From Desulfobacterales bacterium (GTDB lineage Bacteria; Desulfobacterota; Desulfobacteria; Desulfobacterales; JARGFK01): DNA of 60,283 nt. The stretch lies in contig JARGFK010000014.1 of assembly GCA_029211065.1 (NCBI GenBank), positions 1 through 60,283 on the forward strand, given 5' to 3'. A model generated the notes under the pieces. That model was not told the origin of the DNA. It worked only from the letters and a program-made list of their open reading frames with translations, and did no database searches. Positions 34,881 to 44,716 of the stretch are shown one piece after another (positions within the stretch are counted from its first letter, which is position 1; every line of letters begins with the position of its first letter). A program made the position numbers and the translations under genes.

Positions 34881-35336
34881 ATTTCCCCCTTATCTGTTTA
34901 AGTGTCATTAAACGAAGAAGGCTCCGAAATGTTACCTGTGTTGGTTCCGGATAATTGAAGAACCTTGCAGCCCCGCCTTGCGGGACGGGGTTAGCGCTCG
35001 CTGTTGCGGTTCAATATGAGCAAAGAATATGCCAGATGACGGCCGGCAATTATTATGATTATAAATTCTGTAGGTTAATGTCTGAAACCCCTTATAAGCA
35101 TAACGGCCGTCTTTATTTTTATTACAAAAAAAGATACACATCGTATGAAAAATGTCATTTATATCCCGTCGCTGGGGAAAAGGGGCGCGTTGCGTGAAAA
35201 TGGGGACGTTCCCACTCTTTAATTTTGCCGTGTGAATTTCATTTTAAAGCGAGAGGGGCAAGCGGAATAAATAGTCGGTTTCCGTTTGCCCCTGTTTCGT
35301 GATGGGTGTGCGTTGTTTCTTTGAAGTGTCGGAAGA
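34881..35336. other. 450-base intergenic region with hairpins
   Basis: Holds a GC-rich hairpin CCCCGCCTTGCGGGACGGGG (34971-34990) and the larger inverted repeat 35254-35293. No protein-like frame, and no sign of the missing aldolase N-terminus. Confidence 0.5.
35254..35293 (-). terminator. hairpin downstream of the DUF4405 gene
   Basis: AGGGGCAAGCGGA (35254-35266) and TCCGTTTGCCCCT (35281-35293) pair at 12 of 13 positions around a 14-base loop. It lies 43 bases past the stop of the minus-strand DUF4405 gene. The T-run beyond is weak (CTTTAAAAT). Confidence 0.5.
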
Positions 35337-36422
35337 TTATTTCATGATCTCATAGATATCGCTCGGGTTTAGTTTAAACGCTTCGGCCAGCTCTTTCAGT
35401 TTATCATCCGGTTTTGCCGGGATGCCTTTGGCGGTTAGTTTCAGAAGTGCACCGGTCTGGTCGAGGTTGTATTTCTGGCAGACTTCCGCAATCGTCATCC
35501 GGCCTAAGCCGGTGGGGATATCCTGCTGAAGGGCGGCGACACTTTCTGTTTTGGCTTCACTTGAGGGCTGCGGCGTTTGGGCCGGCTGGGATTCGGCGAT
35601 TTTTCTGATCAGGTCGTATATATCCGACGGCCCCATGTTATGTTTTTCGGCGATGGTTTTCATGTTCATGTCCGCGGTTGCCTTGATATTGTTTGCCCCT
35701 AAGCCGCGTATGATGGTTTCCATATCCAGGCCGTATTCTTGAACAAAACTCGCTACCGTGCGTTTGCCGGTACCGGCCATGGGGTTTTCCGGCATTTTGG
35801 GTTTGCCGGTGGCGCTGTCTATTATCTCCGCCGGTTTCATGGCCAGATAAACCTGCTGCGGCGCTATCTTGTTTAATTTGGCAATCGCCAGCAGGGTCTG
35901 ATTTTCATCTTCGAACTTGATGCCGGCTTTTGTAAGACCTTCCGTGCTTTGGTTGAGATCATACCCGCTGCGGCGGGCAAGGGTTTTTAAGGTCGACAGT
36001 TCGGCATGACCGTAAGGGGGTTCGCCGTACTTGACGCCGGCGGCATCCTTGATGGATTCACTCAGGTCCAGCACCCAGCTGAAGGGCGGCACTGTGAAAT
36101 AGGAACCCACCACGCACACGATGGTGACAATCAGGGCGATGTTGAATTCTTTGTTAAAAAACTTCAGCGCCTTGGCTTTGTTTTTCAGGTATGACACGAT
36201 GGGTTTCCAATTATAGTAGATGTGCAGCAAGATCGCGATCAGGAATAATACGCCGATGATGATATGCTGGTTTCCCCAATCGGGCTTGTCCAGGCCCCAC
36301 AGGTGCCAATCGGCCCAGTAGGCAACCCTGCCCTGGGGCATGATATAGAGGATCACACTGTTTAAAATGAGTACCACAAATGACAGCAGCGCGGTCAAGG
36401 ATGTAATTTTTCGCATGTTCAT
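35337..36422 (-). CDS. DUF4405 membrane protein with three C-terminal helical repeats
   Basis: 361 residues. The N-terminus (1-120) has about three membrane helices with conserved His in WGNQHIIIGVLFL and LLHIYYNWKP, the DUF4405 pattern, whose paired His might bind haem. After a linker come three related units of about 50 residues (near 143-198, 218-272 and 308-361), each ending in NxxPxxIYxxM/I: LAIAKLNKIAPQQVYLAM, KTIAEKHNMGPSDIYDLI and KELAEAFKLNPSDIYEIM. Proteins of this kind are common in Desulfobacterota. Possibly a membrane redox or sensory protein; function not established. Confidence 0.78.
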   Translation of the reverse strand: MNMRKITSLTALLSFVVLILNSVILYIMPQGRVAYWADWHLWGLDKPDWGNQHIIIGVLFLIAILLHIYYNWKPIVSYLKNKAKALKFFNKEFNIALIVTIVCVVGSYFTVPPFSWVLDLSESIKDAAGVKYGEPPYGHAELSTLKTLARRSGYDLNQSTEGLTKAGIKFEDENQTLLAIAKLNKIAPQQVYLAMKPAEIIDSATGKPKMPENPMAGTGKRTVASFVQEYGLDMETIIRGLGANNIKATADMNMKTIAEKHNMGPSDIYDLIRKIAESQPAQTPQPSSEAKTESVAALQQDIPTGLGRMTIAEVCQKYNLDQTGALLKLTAKGIPAKPDDKLKELAEAFKLNPSDIYEIMK

Positions 36423-36770
36423 GACGGCTTAAACCTCCCAAGCGTGTATAAATTAAATTTCTGTTAATTGTAGAGAAGATTATCTTAGTTCAGCTTAATA
36501 AAAATGTAATAAAAATGCTTCGAGCAAATGCTTCGGGGAATCTGTTACTTTTAATTGTCAGCAATTTATATGCCAGTTTTTAGGTGGTACCTGATCGATA
36601 TATAACATTATAAAATTATAGTAAATATTAAAATTAACGTGTTTTAGTGGTGATAAAAAACAAACCACACGGGAACTTATGGATAAAATGTATCCAGCCG
36701 TATGGGTATAAATTATCCATCGAATATACAGCTTGCCTGCTGTAATGGACTGTGATAATTAGAACCATTT
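36423..36770. other. AT-rich divergent intergenic region
   Basis: About 350 bases between two divergently transcribed genes. An 8-base inverted repeat ATGGATAA (36679-36686) and TTATCCAT (36713-36720) lies 50 bases before the downstream ATG and could be an operator. No clear -35/-10 pair was found. Confidence 0.35.
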
Positions 36771-37103
36771 ATGAAACAGTATGTTATTGACGAACTCAGA
36801 CCTGCAGATTTTAATAAAATCAAGAAGTTTCTGGATGAGACCCATGAATCTTCCAAATTGGGTCACCTTTACTGGATCCGGCTGGATGACGAAATCCTGA
36901 CGCCGGTCCAGACCGAACACAAAGACTGTTATCCATTTTATTTTGCGGTTGAATTAGAACCGGATCGAATCAGTTTTGAATTGCTGATCCGAACCCAAAA
37001 TCGGGTTAAATGCGACTGCATGGGCTATGCCACCGAAGACCAGAGAAACTGGCTGATACAAATGGTGGACGCCGTTTTTACCCGGTTAAACATCAAAATC
37101 TGA
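36771..37103 (+). CDS. conserved hypothetical protein
   Basis: 110 residues, soluble, acidic N-terminal helix (DELRPADFNKIKKFLDE), then a beta-rich centre (LYWIRLDDEILTPVQ, YPFYFAVELEPDRISFELL) and a Cys pair (KCDCMGYA). It gives the impression of a compact alpha/beta protein. I do not recognise the family. It is separated by 93 bases from plsC on the same strand. Confidence 0.62.
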   Translation: MKQYVIDELRPADFNKIKKFLDETHESSKLGHLYWIRLDDEILTPVQTEHKDCYPFYFAVELEPDRISFELLIRTQNRVKCDCMGYATEDQRNWLIQMVDAVFTRLNIKI

Positions 37104-37196
37104 AATGGGAATTCCGGGGCCTCTAAGGGGTTTTGAGCGTTCATGATAAATCAGCAGTTGTCATGGGGATCGCGTGCTGAATTTTAGGGAAGGGAT

Positions 37197-37916
37197 ATGA
37201 TCCGGTCGGTATTTATCTTAATTTGGATTGTGATGGCTACGGGTTTTTTCAGCGTGATGGCGATTATCGCCTCATTGCTGGACAAAAAAGGAGAGTGGCC
37301 CCATTTGGTCGCCAGGGTGTGGGGGCGCTCCATCCTGTTTGGCGCCCGGGTGAGAGTTACGGTGAAAAATCCAGGCAATATCGATCCCAGCCGGTCTTAC
37401 ATATACATGTCCAACCATCAGAGCAATTTTGATATTCCGGTGCTCCTGGCCTACCTGCCGGTGCAGTTCAGGTGGCTGGCCAAAGTGGAGCTTTTTAGCA
37501 TCCCGATTTTCGGTTTTGCCATGCAGCGGGCCGGATATATCAGCATTGACCGCTCGGACCGCAAGGCCGCTATTTTAAGCCTCAGGCGCGCCGCCGAAAT
37601 CATCCGGGGCGGGGTATCCGTGATGATTTTTCCGGAAGGAACCCGCAGCCGCGACGGCAACATTCGCCCTTTTAAGAGCGGCGGATTCATTCTGGCCATT
37701 GATTCCGGTGTGCCGATTGTTCCGGTCATCATCCACGGCACCTTTCCGATCATGCCCAAAGACCGGCTCCGGATCCGGCCTGGAAACGTTGTGTTGGAGA
37801 TCCAAAAGCCCCTTGAAACATCTTCATACTCCAGAAGCGGCAAGGCCGAGCTTTTGGAGAAAGTTCGGCAGATCATAACCGAGTCTCACGAAAAGGGAAA
37901 ACAGCGCGTTGAGTAA
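37197..37916 (+). CDS. plsC: 1-acyl-sn-glycerol-3-phosphate acyltransferase
   Basis: 239 residues with an N-terminal membrane helix. The acyltransferase motifs are intact: SNHQSNFDIP (HX4D, near 70), the FPEGTRSRDG block (near 143) and VPIVPVIIHGT. PlsC adds the second acyl chain to make phosphatidic acid at the inner membrane. AGGGAAGGGAT precedes the ATG. The end overlaps the rnj start by 8 bases. Confidence 0.95.
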   Translation: MIRSVFILIWIVMATGFFSVMAIIASLLDKKGEWPHLVARVWGRSILFGARVRVTVKNPGNIDPSRSYIYMSNHQSNFDIPVLLAYLPVQFRWLAKVELFSIPIFGFAMQRAGYISIDRSDRKAAILSLRRAAEIIRGGVSVMIFPEGTRSRDGNIRPFKSGGFILAIDSGVPIVPVIIHGTFPIMPKDRLRIRPGNVVLEIQKPLETSSYSRSGKAELLEKVRQIITESHEKGKQRVE

Positions 37917-39564
37917 ATTGAAAATCATACCCCTGGGCGGCCTGGGCGAGATCGGTCTGAATATGATGGTTTTTGAATACGGCGACACCATCTTTATCGT
38001 TGACGCCGGACTGATGTTTCCGGAAGATTACATGCTTGGGGTGGACTATGTCGTTCCGGACATGGATTACATTAAACAGAACAAAGCGAAGGTTGCCGGC
38101 GTCATTTTAACCCACGCCCACGAAGATCATATCGGCGCATTGCCTCATCTGGTAAAGATGATCAATGCACCCTTATTCGGCACCGCATTTACTTTGGGGA
38201 TGATCCGATATAAACTTGAAGAACATGACCTCCTTTCCGAGGTTGAGCTGCACGAAATCTTCCCCGGCGAGAAGCTTAAAATCGGAGAATTTGAACTCGA
38301 ATTCATCCGGGTCAGTCACAGCGTTGTGGATGGGGTCGGCCTGGCGATAAAAACACCGCTGGGTCTGATTGTCCACACCGGCGATTTTAAGATCAGCCTC
38401 ACGTCCATCGACGGCATGATGACCGATATCAACCGGTTTGCCCAATGCGGCCGGGAGGGCGTCCTGGCGCTGCTGTCGGACTCGACCAATGTCGAGCGAG
38501 AAGGCTTTACAAAATCCGCCCAGGAAATCGGGGAGACCCTGGCAAACATTACCCGCGGCAGCAAGGGCCGGATTATCATTGCGCTGTTTGCTTCCAACAT
38601 TGCCAGAATTCAGCAGATAACCAAGATCGCCCAGGAACGCGGCCGCAAAGTGGTATTCAACGGGCGCAGCCTGGTGGTCAGCGTTGATATTGCCAAAAAA
38701 CTGAGATATATCGAAATCCCCCCCAAAATGGAAATCGATATCGACCAGATCGACAACTTTGCCGATGACGAGATCATCATGATCATGACGGGCAGCCAGG
38801 GAGAACCGATGTCCGCCCTTGCCAGGATCGCGGCCGGAACCCACAAGCAGTTGAAGACAAAAAAGGATGATACGGTTATTCTCTCGTCGAAATTTATTCC
38901 CGGAAACGAAAAAGCCATCACCAATATCATCAACAGGCTCTACCAGCAGGGGGCCGACGTGATTTATGAGAAAATTTCGTCGATCCATGTTTCCGGTCAT
39001 GCCCTGCAGGAAGAGCTGAAATTGATGATCAATCTGACGAAACCCGAATATTTTATCCCCATTCACGGGGAATACCGCCATTTAATCCTGCATACCCGGC
39101 TGGCCGAGAAAGTCGGTATTGCCAGGGAAAATATTCTGCTTGCCCAAAACGGTCAGGTCATTGAATTTGATAAAAGCGGCGGAAGCATAACCGGCAAGGT
39201 GACAACGGGCCGGGTGCTGGTGGACGGCAAGGGAATCGGGGATGTCGGCCGGAGTGTTTTAAAGGAGCGCCGGACCCTTTCGGAAGAAGGCCTGGTCGTC
39301 GTCAATATCGCCTTTGATGAAGAGACCGGAATCGTGATATATGGGCCTGAAATCGTTTCGCGCGGTTTTGTTTTTGAAACCCAGACAGGGCATCTTCTGG
39401 AAGAGGCAAAATGCGTGATTTTAGAGATCGTTGAGGAAGTAACCCCTGAAGAGCCCAATCGCATGGCGATCATACAATCCAAAATCAAATCGGCACTCAG
39501 GCAATATTTTTATTTTGCCATTAAACGTCGTCCGGTGATACTTCCATTTGTGATGGAAATATAG
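37909..39564 (+). CDS. rnj: ribonuclease J
   Basis: 551 residues: metallo-beta-lactamase domain with LTHAHEDHIGALPHLV near 67-82, beta-CASP domain (near 200-370) with SNVEREGFT and GSQGEP, and the C-terminal RNase J region (MINLTKPEYFIPIHGEYRHL, DGKGIGDVG). RNase J has 5'-3' exo- and endonuclease activity in RNA decay. The start is TTG at 37909, inside the end of plsC. It lies 4 bases before ftsK, so plsC-rnj-ftsK form an operon. Confidence 0.96.
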   Translation: MSKLKIIPLGGLGEIGLNMMVFEYGDTIFIVDAGLMFPEDYMLGVDYVVPDMDYIKQNKAKVAGVILTHAHEDHIGALPHLVKMINAPLFGTAFTLGMIRYKLEEHDLLSEVELHEIFPGEKLKIGEFELEFIRVSHSVVDGVGLAIKTPLGLIVHTGDFKISLTSIDGMMTDINRFAQCGREGVLALLSDSTNVEREGFTKSAQEIGETLANITRGSKGRIIIALFASNIARIQQITKIAQERGRKVVFNGRSLVVSVDIAKKLRYIEIPPKMEIDIDQIDNFADDEIIMIMTGSQGEPMSALARIAAGTHKQLKTKKDDTVILSSKFIPGNEKAITNIINRLYQQGADVIYEKISSIHVSGHALQEELKLMINLTKPEYFIPIHGEYRHLILHTRLAEKVGIARENILLAQNGQVIEFDKSGGSITGKVTTGRVLVDGKGIGDVGRSVLKERRTLSEEGLVVVNIAFDEETGIVIYGPEIVSRGFVFETQTGHLLEEAKCVILEIVEEVTPEEPNRMAIIQSKIKSALRQYFYFAIKRRPVILPFVMEI

Positions 39565-39568
39565 GCTT

Positions 39569-41716
39569 ATGCGTAAAGAAATCATCGGCATTTTTCTTTT
39601 TTTTCTGGTGGTATTTTCTTTAATCAGCCTGCTGTCATTCAGTCCGATGGACCCCTCTGTAAATCACGCCCGGGCAACCGGCCCGATTCATAATCTTTTC
39701 GGTCTGGTGGGCGCCCATCTGGCGGGACTTCTTATCTTTCTGTTCGGACTGGGGGCTTTCTGGATTCCGGTTTTGCTCCTGTTTCTAAGCATCCATTTTT
39801 TTGGCGACCAGCCGGGCAGGGCCGCCCTTTTGATTATCAGCGGCGGAGTCCTTTTGGTGGTTGCCACCGGCAGCCTATTTACGTTTCGCCAGGATCATTA
39901 TCTGATCTTTGGAAGTAAATTTTCATCCGGCGGTATTATCGGAATACTCATCAAAGCTTTCCTGGTCAAATATGTTAATCTCACCGGCAGTATTTTTATT
40001 CTGACACTTGTCTGGGTTGTGGGCTTTATCCTGACAACCGGGTTTTCGCTGGTCCGTTTTGCCGGGCGTACCTGGCAGCTGATCATTGTCATTGCCGATC
40101 GTGTCCGGACACTTCTTGTCAAGTGGAATGAGCGACGCAAAAAGGCCCAGAAACGGGCGAAAGTAAAAAAAGAACAAACTGTCCAGGCCGAACGGGAAAT
40201 CAAGATTACAGCCCCGGCGACCAAGCCGATTAAAGAAGCTCCCGCGCCCAAACAGGAAGTATTCGAGTTTATGCGGGTTTCTTCCGGATTTCAGGTGCCG
40301 TCCTCTAATTTGCTGGATAATCCGGATAACAGAAAAGACGCGACCGATACCGAAAACCTGCGGATGCAGTCGAAGCTTCTTGAAAAAAAACTGGATGACT
40401 TCGGGGTTAATGGAAAGGTCGTTACGGTCACTCCCGGACCTGTTATTACCACATTCGAGTATGAACCGGCGCCGGGTGTAAAGATCAATAAGATTGTGAA
40501 CCTGTCCGATGACCTGTCCCTGGCGCTGCGCGCGGCCAGCATCCGGATCGTCGCACCGATACCGGGAAAAGCGGTCATCGGCATCGAAATTCCCAATTCC
40601 GTCAGGGAAACCGTCCGTTTCAAAGAGGTCATTGTTTCCAATGTGTTTGAAAAGTCAAAATCAAAACTGCCGCTATGTCTGGGCAAAGATATAGTCGGTA
40701 ATCCGGTTGTGGCTGAACTCGATAAGATGCCGCATCTTCTCATTGCCGGGGCGACCGGGTCCGGGAAAAGCGTGGCGCTCAATGCGATGATCTGCAGTTT
40801 CCTGTATCGCTCGACGCCGGATCAGGTCCGCCTGATCATGATCGATCCCAAACGGATAGAACTTTCCAGCTATGACGGCATACCCCATCTGATCACGCCG
40901 GTGGTAACGGACGTTAAAAAAGCAACCAACGCGTTGTTCTGGGCCGTAAAGGAAATGGAGAAAAGATACGAGCTGCTCTCCCTGAAAAATACCCGGCACA
41001 TCAATCAATACAACCAGAAGATCGAAAAGGAGCTTCAGGGCGCCCAGGACGATGAGCTGCAGAAACTGCCCTTTATCGTTATTGTAATCGACGAGCTTGC
41101 CGATCTGATGATGGTGGCCTCACGGGACGTGGAGGTGGCCTTGACCCGGCTGGCCCAGATGGCGCGGGCCGCCGGCATCCACCTGATCCTTGCCACCCAG
41201 CGGCCGTCGGTGGATGTTTTGACCGGGATTATCAAAGCCAATTTTCCGACGCGCCTGACTTTTCAGGTTTCCTCCAAGACCGATTCCCGCACCATCATCG
41301 ATGCCAACGGCGCCGAGAGCCTGCTGGGAAACGGCGATATGTTGTTTATGCCGCCCGGCACCGCCAAGCTCCAGCGCATCCACGGCGCTTTTATTTCGGA
41401 AGCGGAGATTGCCCGGATAACGGAATTCCTGAAAAAGCAGCAACGCCCTGAATACGATACGAGCATTACCCAGGCGCGCATTGAAGAACAGGCGCTCTCG
41501 GAAACTGCAGATTACGACGAAAAGTATGATGAGGCGGTTGCACTGGTGACGAAAACCCGACAGGCCTCCATATCCATGGTTCAGCGCCATCTCCGCATCG
41601 GGTACAACCGGGCGGCACGTATTATCGAGATGATGGAAAAGGAAGGGATTGTCGGTCCTTCCGACGGCGCCAAACCCCGGGAGGTCCTTGCCAGGGGGTA
41701 TGAGGATGTGCCCTAA
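39569..41716 (+). CDS. ftsK: DNA translocase FtsK/SpoIIIE
   Basis: 715 residues: an N-terminal membrane domain with about four helices (1-170), a short basic linker, a motor domain with Walker A GATGSGKS near 395 and Walker B IVIVIDELADLMM near 510, and a C-terminal winged-helix gamma domain (ISMVQRHLRIGYNRAARIIEMME), which reads KOPS polarity sequences. It moves chromosome DNA through the division septum. It directly follows rnj. Confidence 0.96.
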   Translation: MRKEIIGIFLFFLVVFSLISLLSFSPMDPSVNHARATGPIHNLFGLVGAHLAGLLIFLFGLGAFWIPVLLLFLSIHFFGDQPGRAALLIISGGVLLVVATGSLFTFRQDHYLIFGSKFSSGGIIGILIKAFLVKYVNLTGSIFILTLVWVVGFILTTGFSLVRFAGRTWQLIIVIADRVRTLLVKWNERRKKAQKRAKVKKEQTVQAEREIKITAPATKPIKEAPAPKQEVFEFMRVSSGFQVPSSNLLDNPDNRKDATDTENLRMQSKLLEKKLDDFGVNGKVVTVTPGPVITTFEYEPAPGVKINKIVNLSDDLSLALRAASIRIVAPIPGKAVIGIEIPNSVRETVRFKEVIVSNVFEKSKSKLPLCLGKDIVGNPVVAELDKMPHLLIAGATGSGKSVALNAMICSFLYRSTPDQVRLIMIDPKRIELSSYDGIPHLITPVVTDVKKATNALFWAVKEMEKRYELLSLKNTRHINQYNQKIEKELQGAQDDELQKLPFIVIVIDELADLMMVASRDVEVALTRLAQMARAAGIHLILATQRPSVDVLTGIIKANFPTRLTFQVSSKTDSRTIIDANGAESLLGNGDMLFMPPGTAKLQRIHGAFISEAEIARITEFLKKQQRPEYDTSITQARIEEQALSETADYDEKYDEAVALVTKTRQASISMVQRHLRIGYNRAARIIEMMEKEGIVGPSDGAKPREVLARGYEDVP

Positions 41717-41862
41717 CTTGAAATCCGGCTCTGAATCACTCCGGAGAAATCGTTACCTTTTGGGAAATTCGGCAGAGTAAAATCCGAAGCACGAAGCACG
41801 AAATTCGAAACAAACAACAATGACAGACTTTACCGTTTTGAGAAACAAAAAAAACGGAGCTC

Positions 41863-42489
41863 ATGAAATCCGAACTGAACATTGATCTGATCGATAAAAT
41901 CAAGGGTTTTCTCGACCCGGAAGAAGGACAGTGCCTGTATGACATGGCACGCAAGGCCAGCAAACGGGGGCCGTGTCTTGAAATCGGAAGTTATTGCGGC
42001 AAATCAACTGTCTATATCGGCACGGCCTGCCGCGAAAACAGCGCTATTCTGTTTTCCATTGACCATCACCGCGGTTCGGAGGAGCAGCAACCCGGCGAGG
42101 CGTACTTTGATCCGGAGTTGTTCGACCACAACACCGACCGGGTGAACACCTTTGAATTTTTTAGAAAGACCATTGAAATGGCGGGACTCGATGAAACCGT
42201 CGTTGCGATGGTATGTCAATCAGCTGTGGCCGCCCGCATGTGGAATACCCCATTAAGCCTTGTCTTCATTGACGGCGGCCACAGCTATGATGCTGCGTTG
42301 GGAGATTATCAGGCTTGGATGCCCCATCTGAAGCCGGGCGGCTATCTGCTGATTCATGATATTTTTGAAGATCCGGCCGAAGGCGGGCTGGCCCCCTATA
42401 AGGTTTATTCTCTGGCGCTGGCCTCCGGCCGCTTCAGGGAGATTGCGCGGATGAAAACGCTGGGGGTGTTAAAAAAGGCTGAAGGCTGA
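41863..42489 (+). CDS. class I SAM-dependent methyltransferase
   Basis: 208 residues, Methyltransf_24-like. The SAM-binding motif reads CLEIGSYCGKSTVYIG near 47-62, then SIDHH and a later LVFIDGGHSYDAALGDYQAW. Substrate unknown. It ends in KKAEG, encoded by an arm of an inverted repeat shared with the convergent methyltransferase downstream. The 146-base spacer before it holds short GAAGCACGAA repeats (41784-41805). Confidence 0.85.
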   Translation: MKSELNIDLIDKIKGFLDPEEGQCLYDMARKASKRGPCLEIGSYCGKSTVYIGTACRENSAILFSIDHHRGSEEQQPGEAYFDPELFDHNTDRVNTFEFFRKTIEMAGLDETVVAMVCQSAVAARMWNTPLSLVFIDGGHSYDAALGDYQAWMPHLKPGGYLLIHDIFEDPAEGGLAPYKVYSLALASGRFREIARMKTLGVLKKAEG

Positions 42490-42722
42490 AGGTGGATAGG
42501 CTGAAGGGGGCAAGTAATTGCCGATTGATGATTTCCGATTGACGATTGGAAAAACACTTAAATCGAAAAATATCAATTATAGATCAACAATCGAAAATAA
42601 AGGGTGAGGAGTTGGGGTAAATAAAGACTGAATGCGAAAATAGATAGACTGAAGGGAGAAACGTGTTCCTCATTTCAATCAACAATCAACACAACCTTCA
42701 GTCTTCAGTCTTCAGCCTTTTT
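42471..42722. repeat. inverted repeat joining two convergent methyltransferase genes
   Basis: AAAAAAGGCTGAAGGCTGAA at 42471-42490 and the complementary-type CTTCAGTCTTCAGCCTTTTT at 42702-42721 form arms about 210 bases apart. They contain CTGAAG tandem units, and further AGGCTGAAGG units lie between. Each arm encodes the last residues of the gene it overlaps (KKAEG and KKAED). It may act as a bidirectional terminator or be a repeat insertion. Confidence 0.6.
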
Positions 42723-43418
42723 CAGATACAGCACCAGGCTTTTGCCTAAAATGGGGTTCAGCAGATGGTCCAGAAAGCGGGTAATCCACGGTCGTTTCAT
42801 GATGTCCCACGTCAGCAGATCGTGATATAAATTTACAGCCACGGCATCCTTGCGGGTCGACCCCAGCAGACATTTCAGCCACCAGTAAGGTACATGCAGA
42901 CTGTGGGCATAATGAGACGACCATTTTTTTAAGCCGCTGTTTTCCAGCAATTTGATCAGCTCTTTTTTTTTGTAAATACGAATGTGCCCATTGTTGGCGT
43001 TATGATACTCCCGGGAAAGAGCCCAACAGATCCGCTCCGGCCAAAAACGGGGTACGCTGACAACCAGATCTCTGCCCGGCTTGAGAACCCTGACGACTTC
43101 AGCCACAGCCATGCGGTGATCCGGGATATGTTCCAGGATTTCCGAACAGACGATCAGATCGAAAAAATTGTCTTTAAACGGAAGCCGGTTGATGCTGGCG
43201 GCAAGGAGGTCCCAGCGGCCGCGTTTTCCCTCCAGACGTTCCTGGAATATCAGCCTCTTTTTCGTTTCAATGACGTCAGCGGGGTTGATATCGGCGCCGA
43301 GAACCTGAATCCCTTTGGACCGGGCGATGGCGGCGGTGTGGCGGCCCGAGCCGCAACCGATATCGAGTACCCGCAAGCCGGGCGCTAATCGCAGCCTGTT
43401 AACGTCGATTGAAATCAC
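42705..43418 (-). CDS. class I SAM-dependent methyltransferase
   Basis: 237 residues from a GTG at 43418. SAM motif RVLDIGCGSGRHTAAIA lies near residues 15-31, then LGADINP and LPFKDNFFDLIVCSEILEHI. A much longer frame upstream overlaps the glycosyltransferase and has no protein similarity. The GTG has AGGGA 9 bases before and overlaps the glycosyltransferase end by 20 bases, so the two are translationally linked. The C-terminus is hydrophobic (FLDHLLNPILGKSLVLYL), fitting a lipid or glycan substrate. Confidence 0.85.
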   Translation of the reverse strand: MISIDVNRLRLAPGLRVLDIGCGSGRHTAAIARSKGIQVLGADINPADVIETKKRLIFQERLEGKRGRWDLLAASINRLPFKDNFFDLIVCSEILEHIPDHRMAVAEVVRVLKPGRDLVVSVPRFWPERICWALSREYHNANNGHIRIYKKKELIKLLENSGLKKWSSHYAHSLHVPYWWLKCLLGSTRKDAVAVNLYHDLLTWDIMKRPWITRFLDHLLNPILGKSLVLYLKKAED

Positions 43419-44652
43419 GAATGGTTTCCCTGTATGCCGCTGCCGTCTTTTCAGCCGCTTTTCCCCAGGTGAAATGTTCCTGGACCCTTTGATAACCGGC
43501 TCGGCCAAGCTGACCTGCCCGCTCGGGATTGTCGAGTATCGCGGCAATGGCGCCGACAAGGGCCTGTTCATTTTTAGGCGGGATGAGGACACCGGCATTA
43601 CCCACCACTTCCGGCAGTGCGCCGCCGGTGGTGCTGACCAGCGGAACCGCACATGCCATCGCTTCTATTGCCGGGAGACCGAATCCTTCATAAACAGACG
43701 GAATAACGGCAACTGCCGCCCGGGCATATTGTGTTACGAATTCTTTATGATCGATCCGGCCGGTAAATGTAATCATGCCGCCGATACCCAGGTCCCGAAT
43801 GAACGTTTCGATATCGCCGTTTTTCTTGGGGGATCCGATGACCACCATGTTCACTTTGCGGGTTTTGGAAATGACCGAGAGGGCCTTTAAAAGATAATTC
43901 AGTCCCTTTAAAGGCGTATCGGCGCTGTTGGTTACGATGATGCGATTCTTCTCGCGTTCGACTTCGGGCATCGGGTAAAAAATGTTCGTATCAACGCCGT
44001 TGGGGACAATTCTGAAACGATTCAGCGGGATCTTGAATTCACTGCTGATGTCTTTGCGGGAATGTTTTGAAACAGTGATAATATGAGAAAAGGCTTTGGC
44101 AACCCTTTTTTGCATGCGGATAAAAGAGTACCAGCGCATTTCTTTTAATTTTTTCCAGAAAGTTGCGGCGTTTCGAACCGCTATGTCCCGGTCCACGGTA
44201 ATGGGATGATGGATGGTGGCAATGGTGGGGGCCAGCCGGCTGATGTTTCGGACTCCGTATGACAGGCTCTGGTTGTCGTGGATGATATCGTAGTGGTGAG
44301 CGGTCTTTCTTAACAATTTAAACGCTCTTTGCCCGAATGTGTAGGGTTCGGGAAAACTCATGGTGGAAACTCCCAGCCACTCGATCAGGTTGATGGGATC
44401 CATGAGTTCCCTTAAGGAAGGAACACGAAAGAGGTTGTCGGGATTGTACAGATCAAGACCGGGGAGGTTATGAATCTTAATGCCGTTGTCGCTTGTGAGC
44501 ACGGGCGGACCGGAAACGATATCCACCTGATGTCCGAGACCCTTAAGGGACCGGCTCAGGTTATTGATATAAACACCCTGACCGCCGCAGTGGGGATTGC
44601 TGCGGTAGCTCAATAAGCATATTTTTAAGGGATCATCATCGACCCATGACAT
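43399..44652 (-). CDS. GT4 family glycosyltransferase
   Basis: 417 residues, GT-B fold. N-terminal Gly-rich loop SNPHCGGQGVYINNLS; C-terminal nucleotide-sugar site ITNSADTPLKGL and VIPSVYEGFGLPAIEAMACAVPLVSTTGG (E-x7-E). This is a retaining glycosyltransferase, probably for a surface glycan. It is paired with the downstream methyltransferase; other polysaccharide genes are absent from the window. Confidence 0.92.
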   Translation of the reverse strand: MSWVDDDPLKICLLSYRSNPHCGGQGVYINNLSRSLKGLGHQVDIVSGPPVLTSDNGIKIHNLPGLDLYNPDNLFRVPSLRELMDPINLIEWLGVSTMSFPEPYTFGQRAFKLLRKTAHHYDIIHDNQSLSYGVRNISRLAPTIATIHHPITVDRDIAVRNAATFWKKLKEMRWYSFIRMQKRVAKAFSHIITVSKHSRKDISSEFKIPLNRFRIVPNGVDTNIFYPMPEVEREKNRIIVTNSADTPLKGLNYLLKALSVISKTRKVNMVVIGSPKKNGDIETFIRDLGIGGMITFTGRIDHKEFVTQYARAAVAVIPSVYEGFGLPAIEAMACAVPLVSTTGGALPEVVGNAGVLIPPKNEQALVGAIAAILDNPERAGQLGRAGYQRVQEHFTWGKAAEKTAAAYRETIRDFNRR

Positions 44653-44716
44653 TTGAGATAATTTTCCGTCGGCGCAGTATTAATGTCGTGTCCTATAAAT
44701 AAGTTGCAAAAACAAT

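Noticed and set aside
43419-43652. N-terminal extension of the methyltransferase to 43652
   Set aside because: It overlaps the glycosyltransferase by 254 bases in another frame and has no similarity to methyltransferases; GTG at 43418 with a ribosome site fits better.
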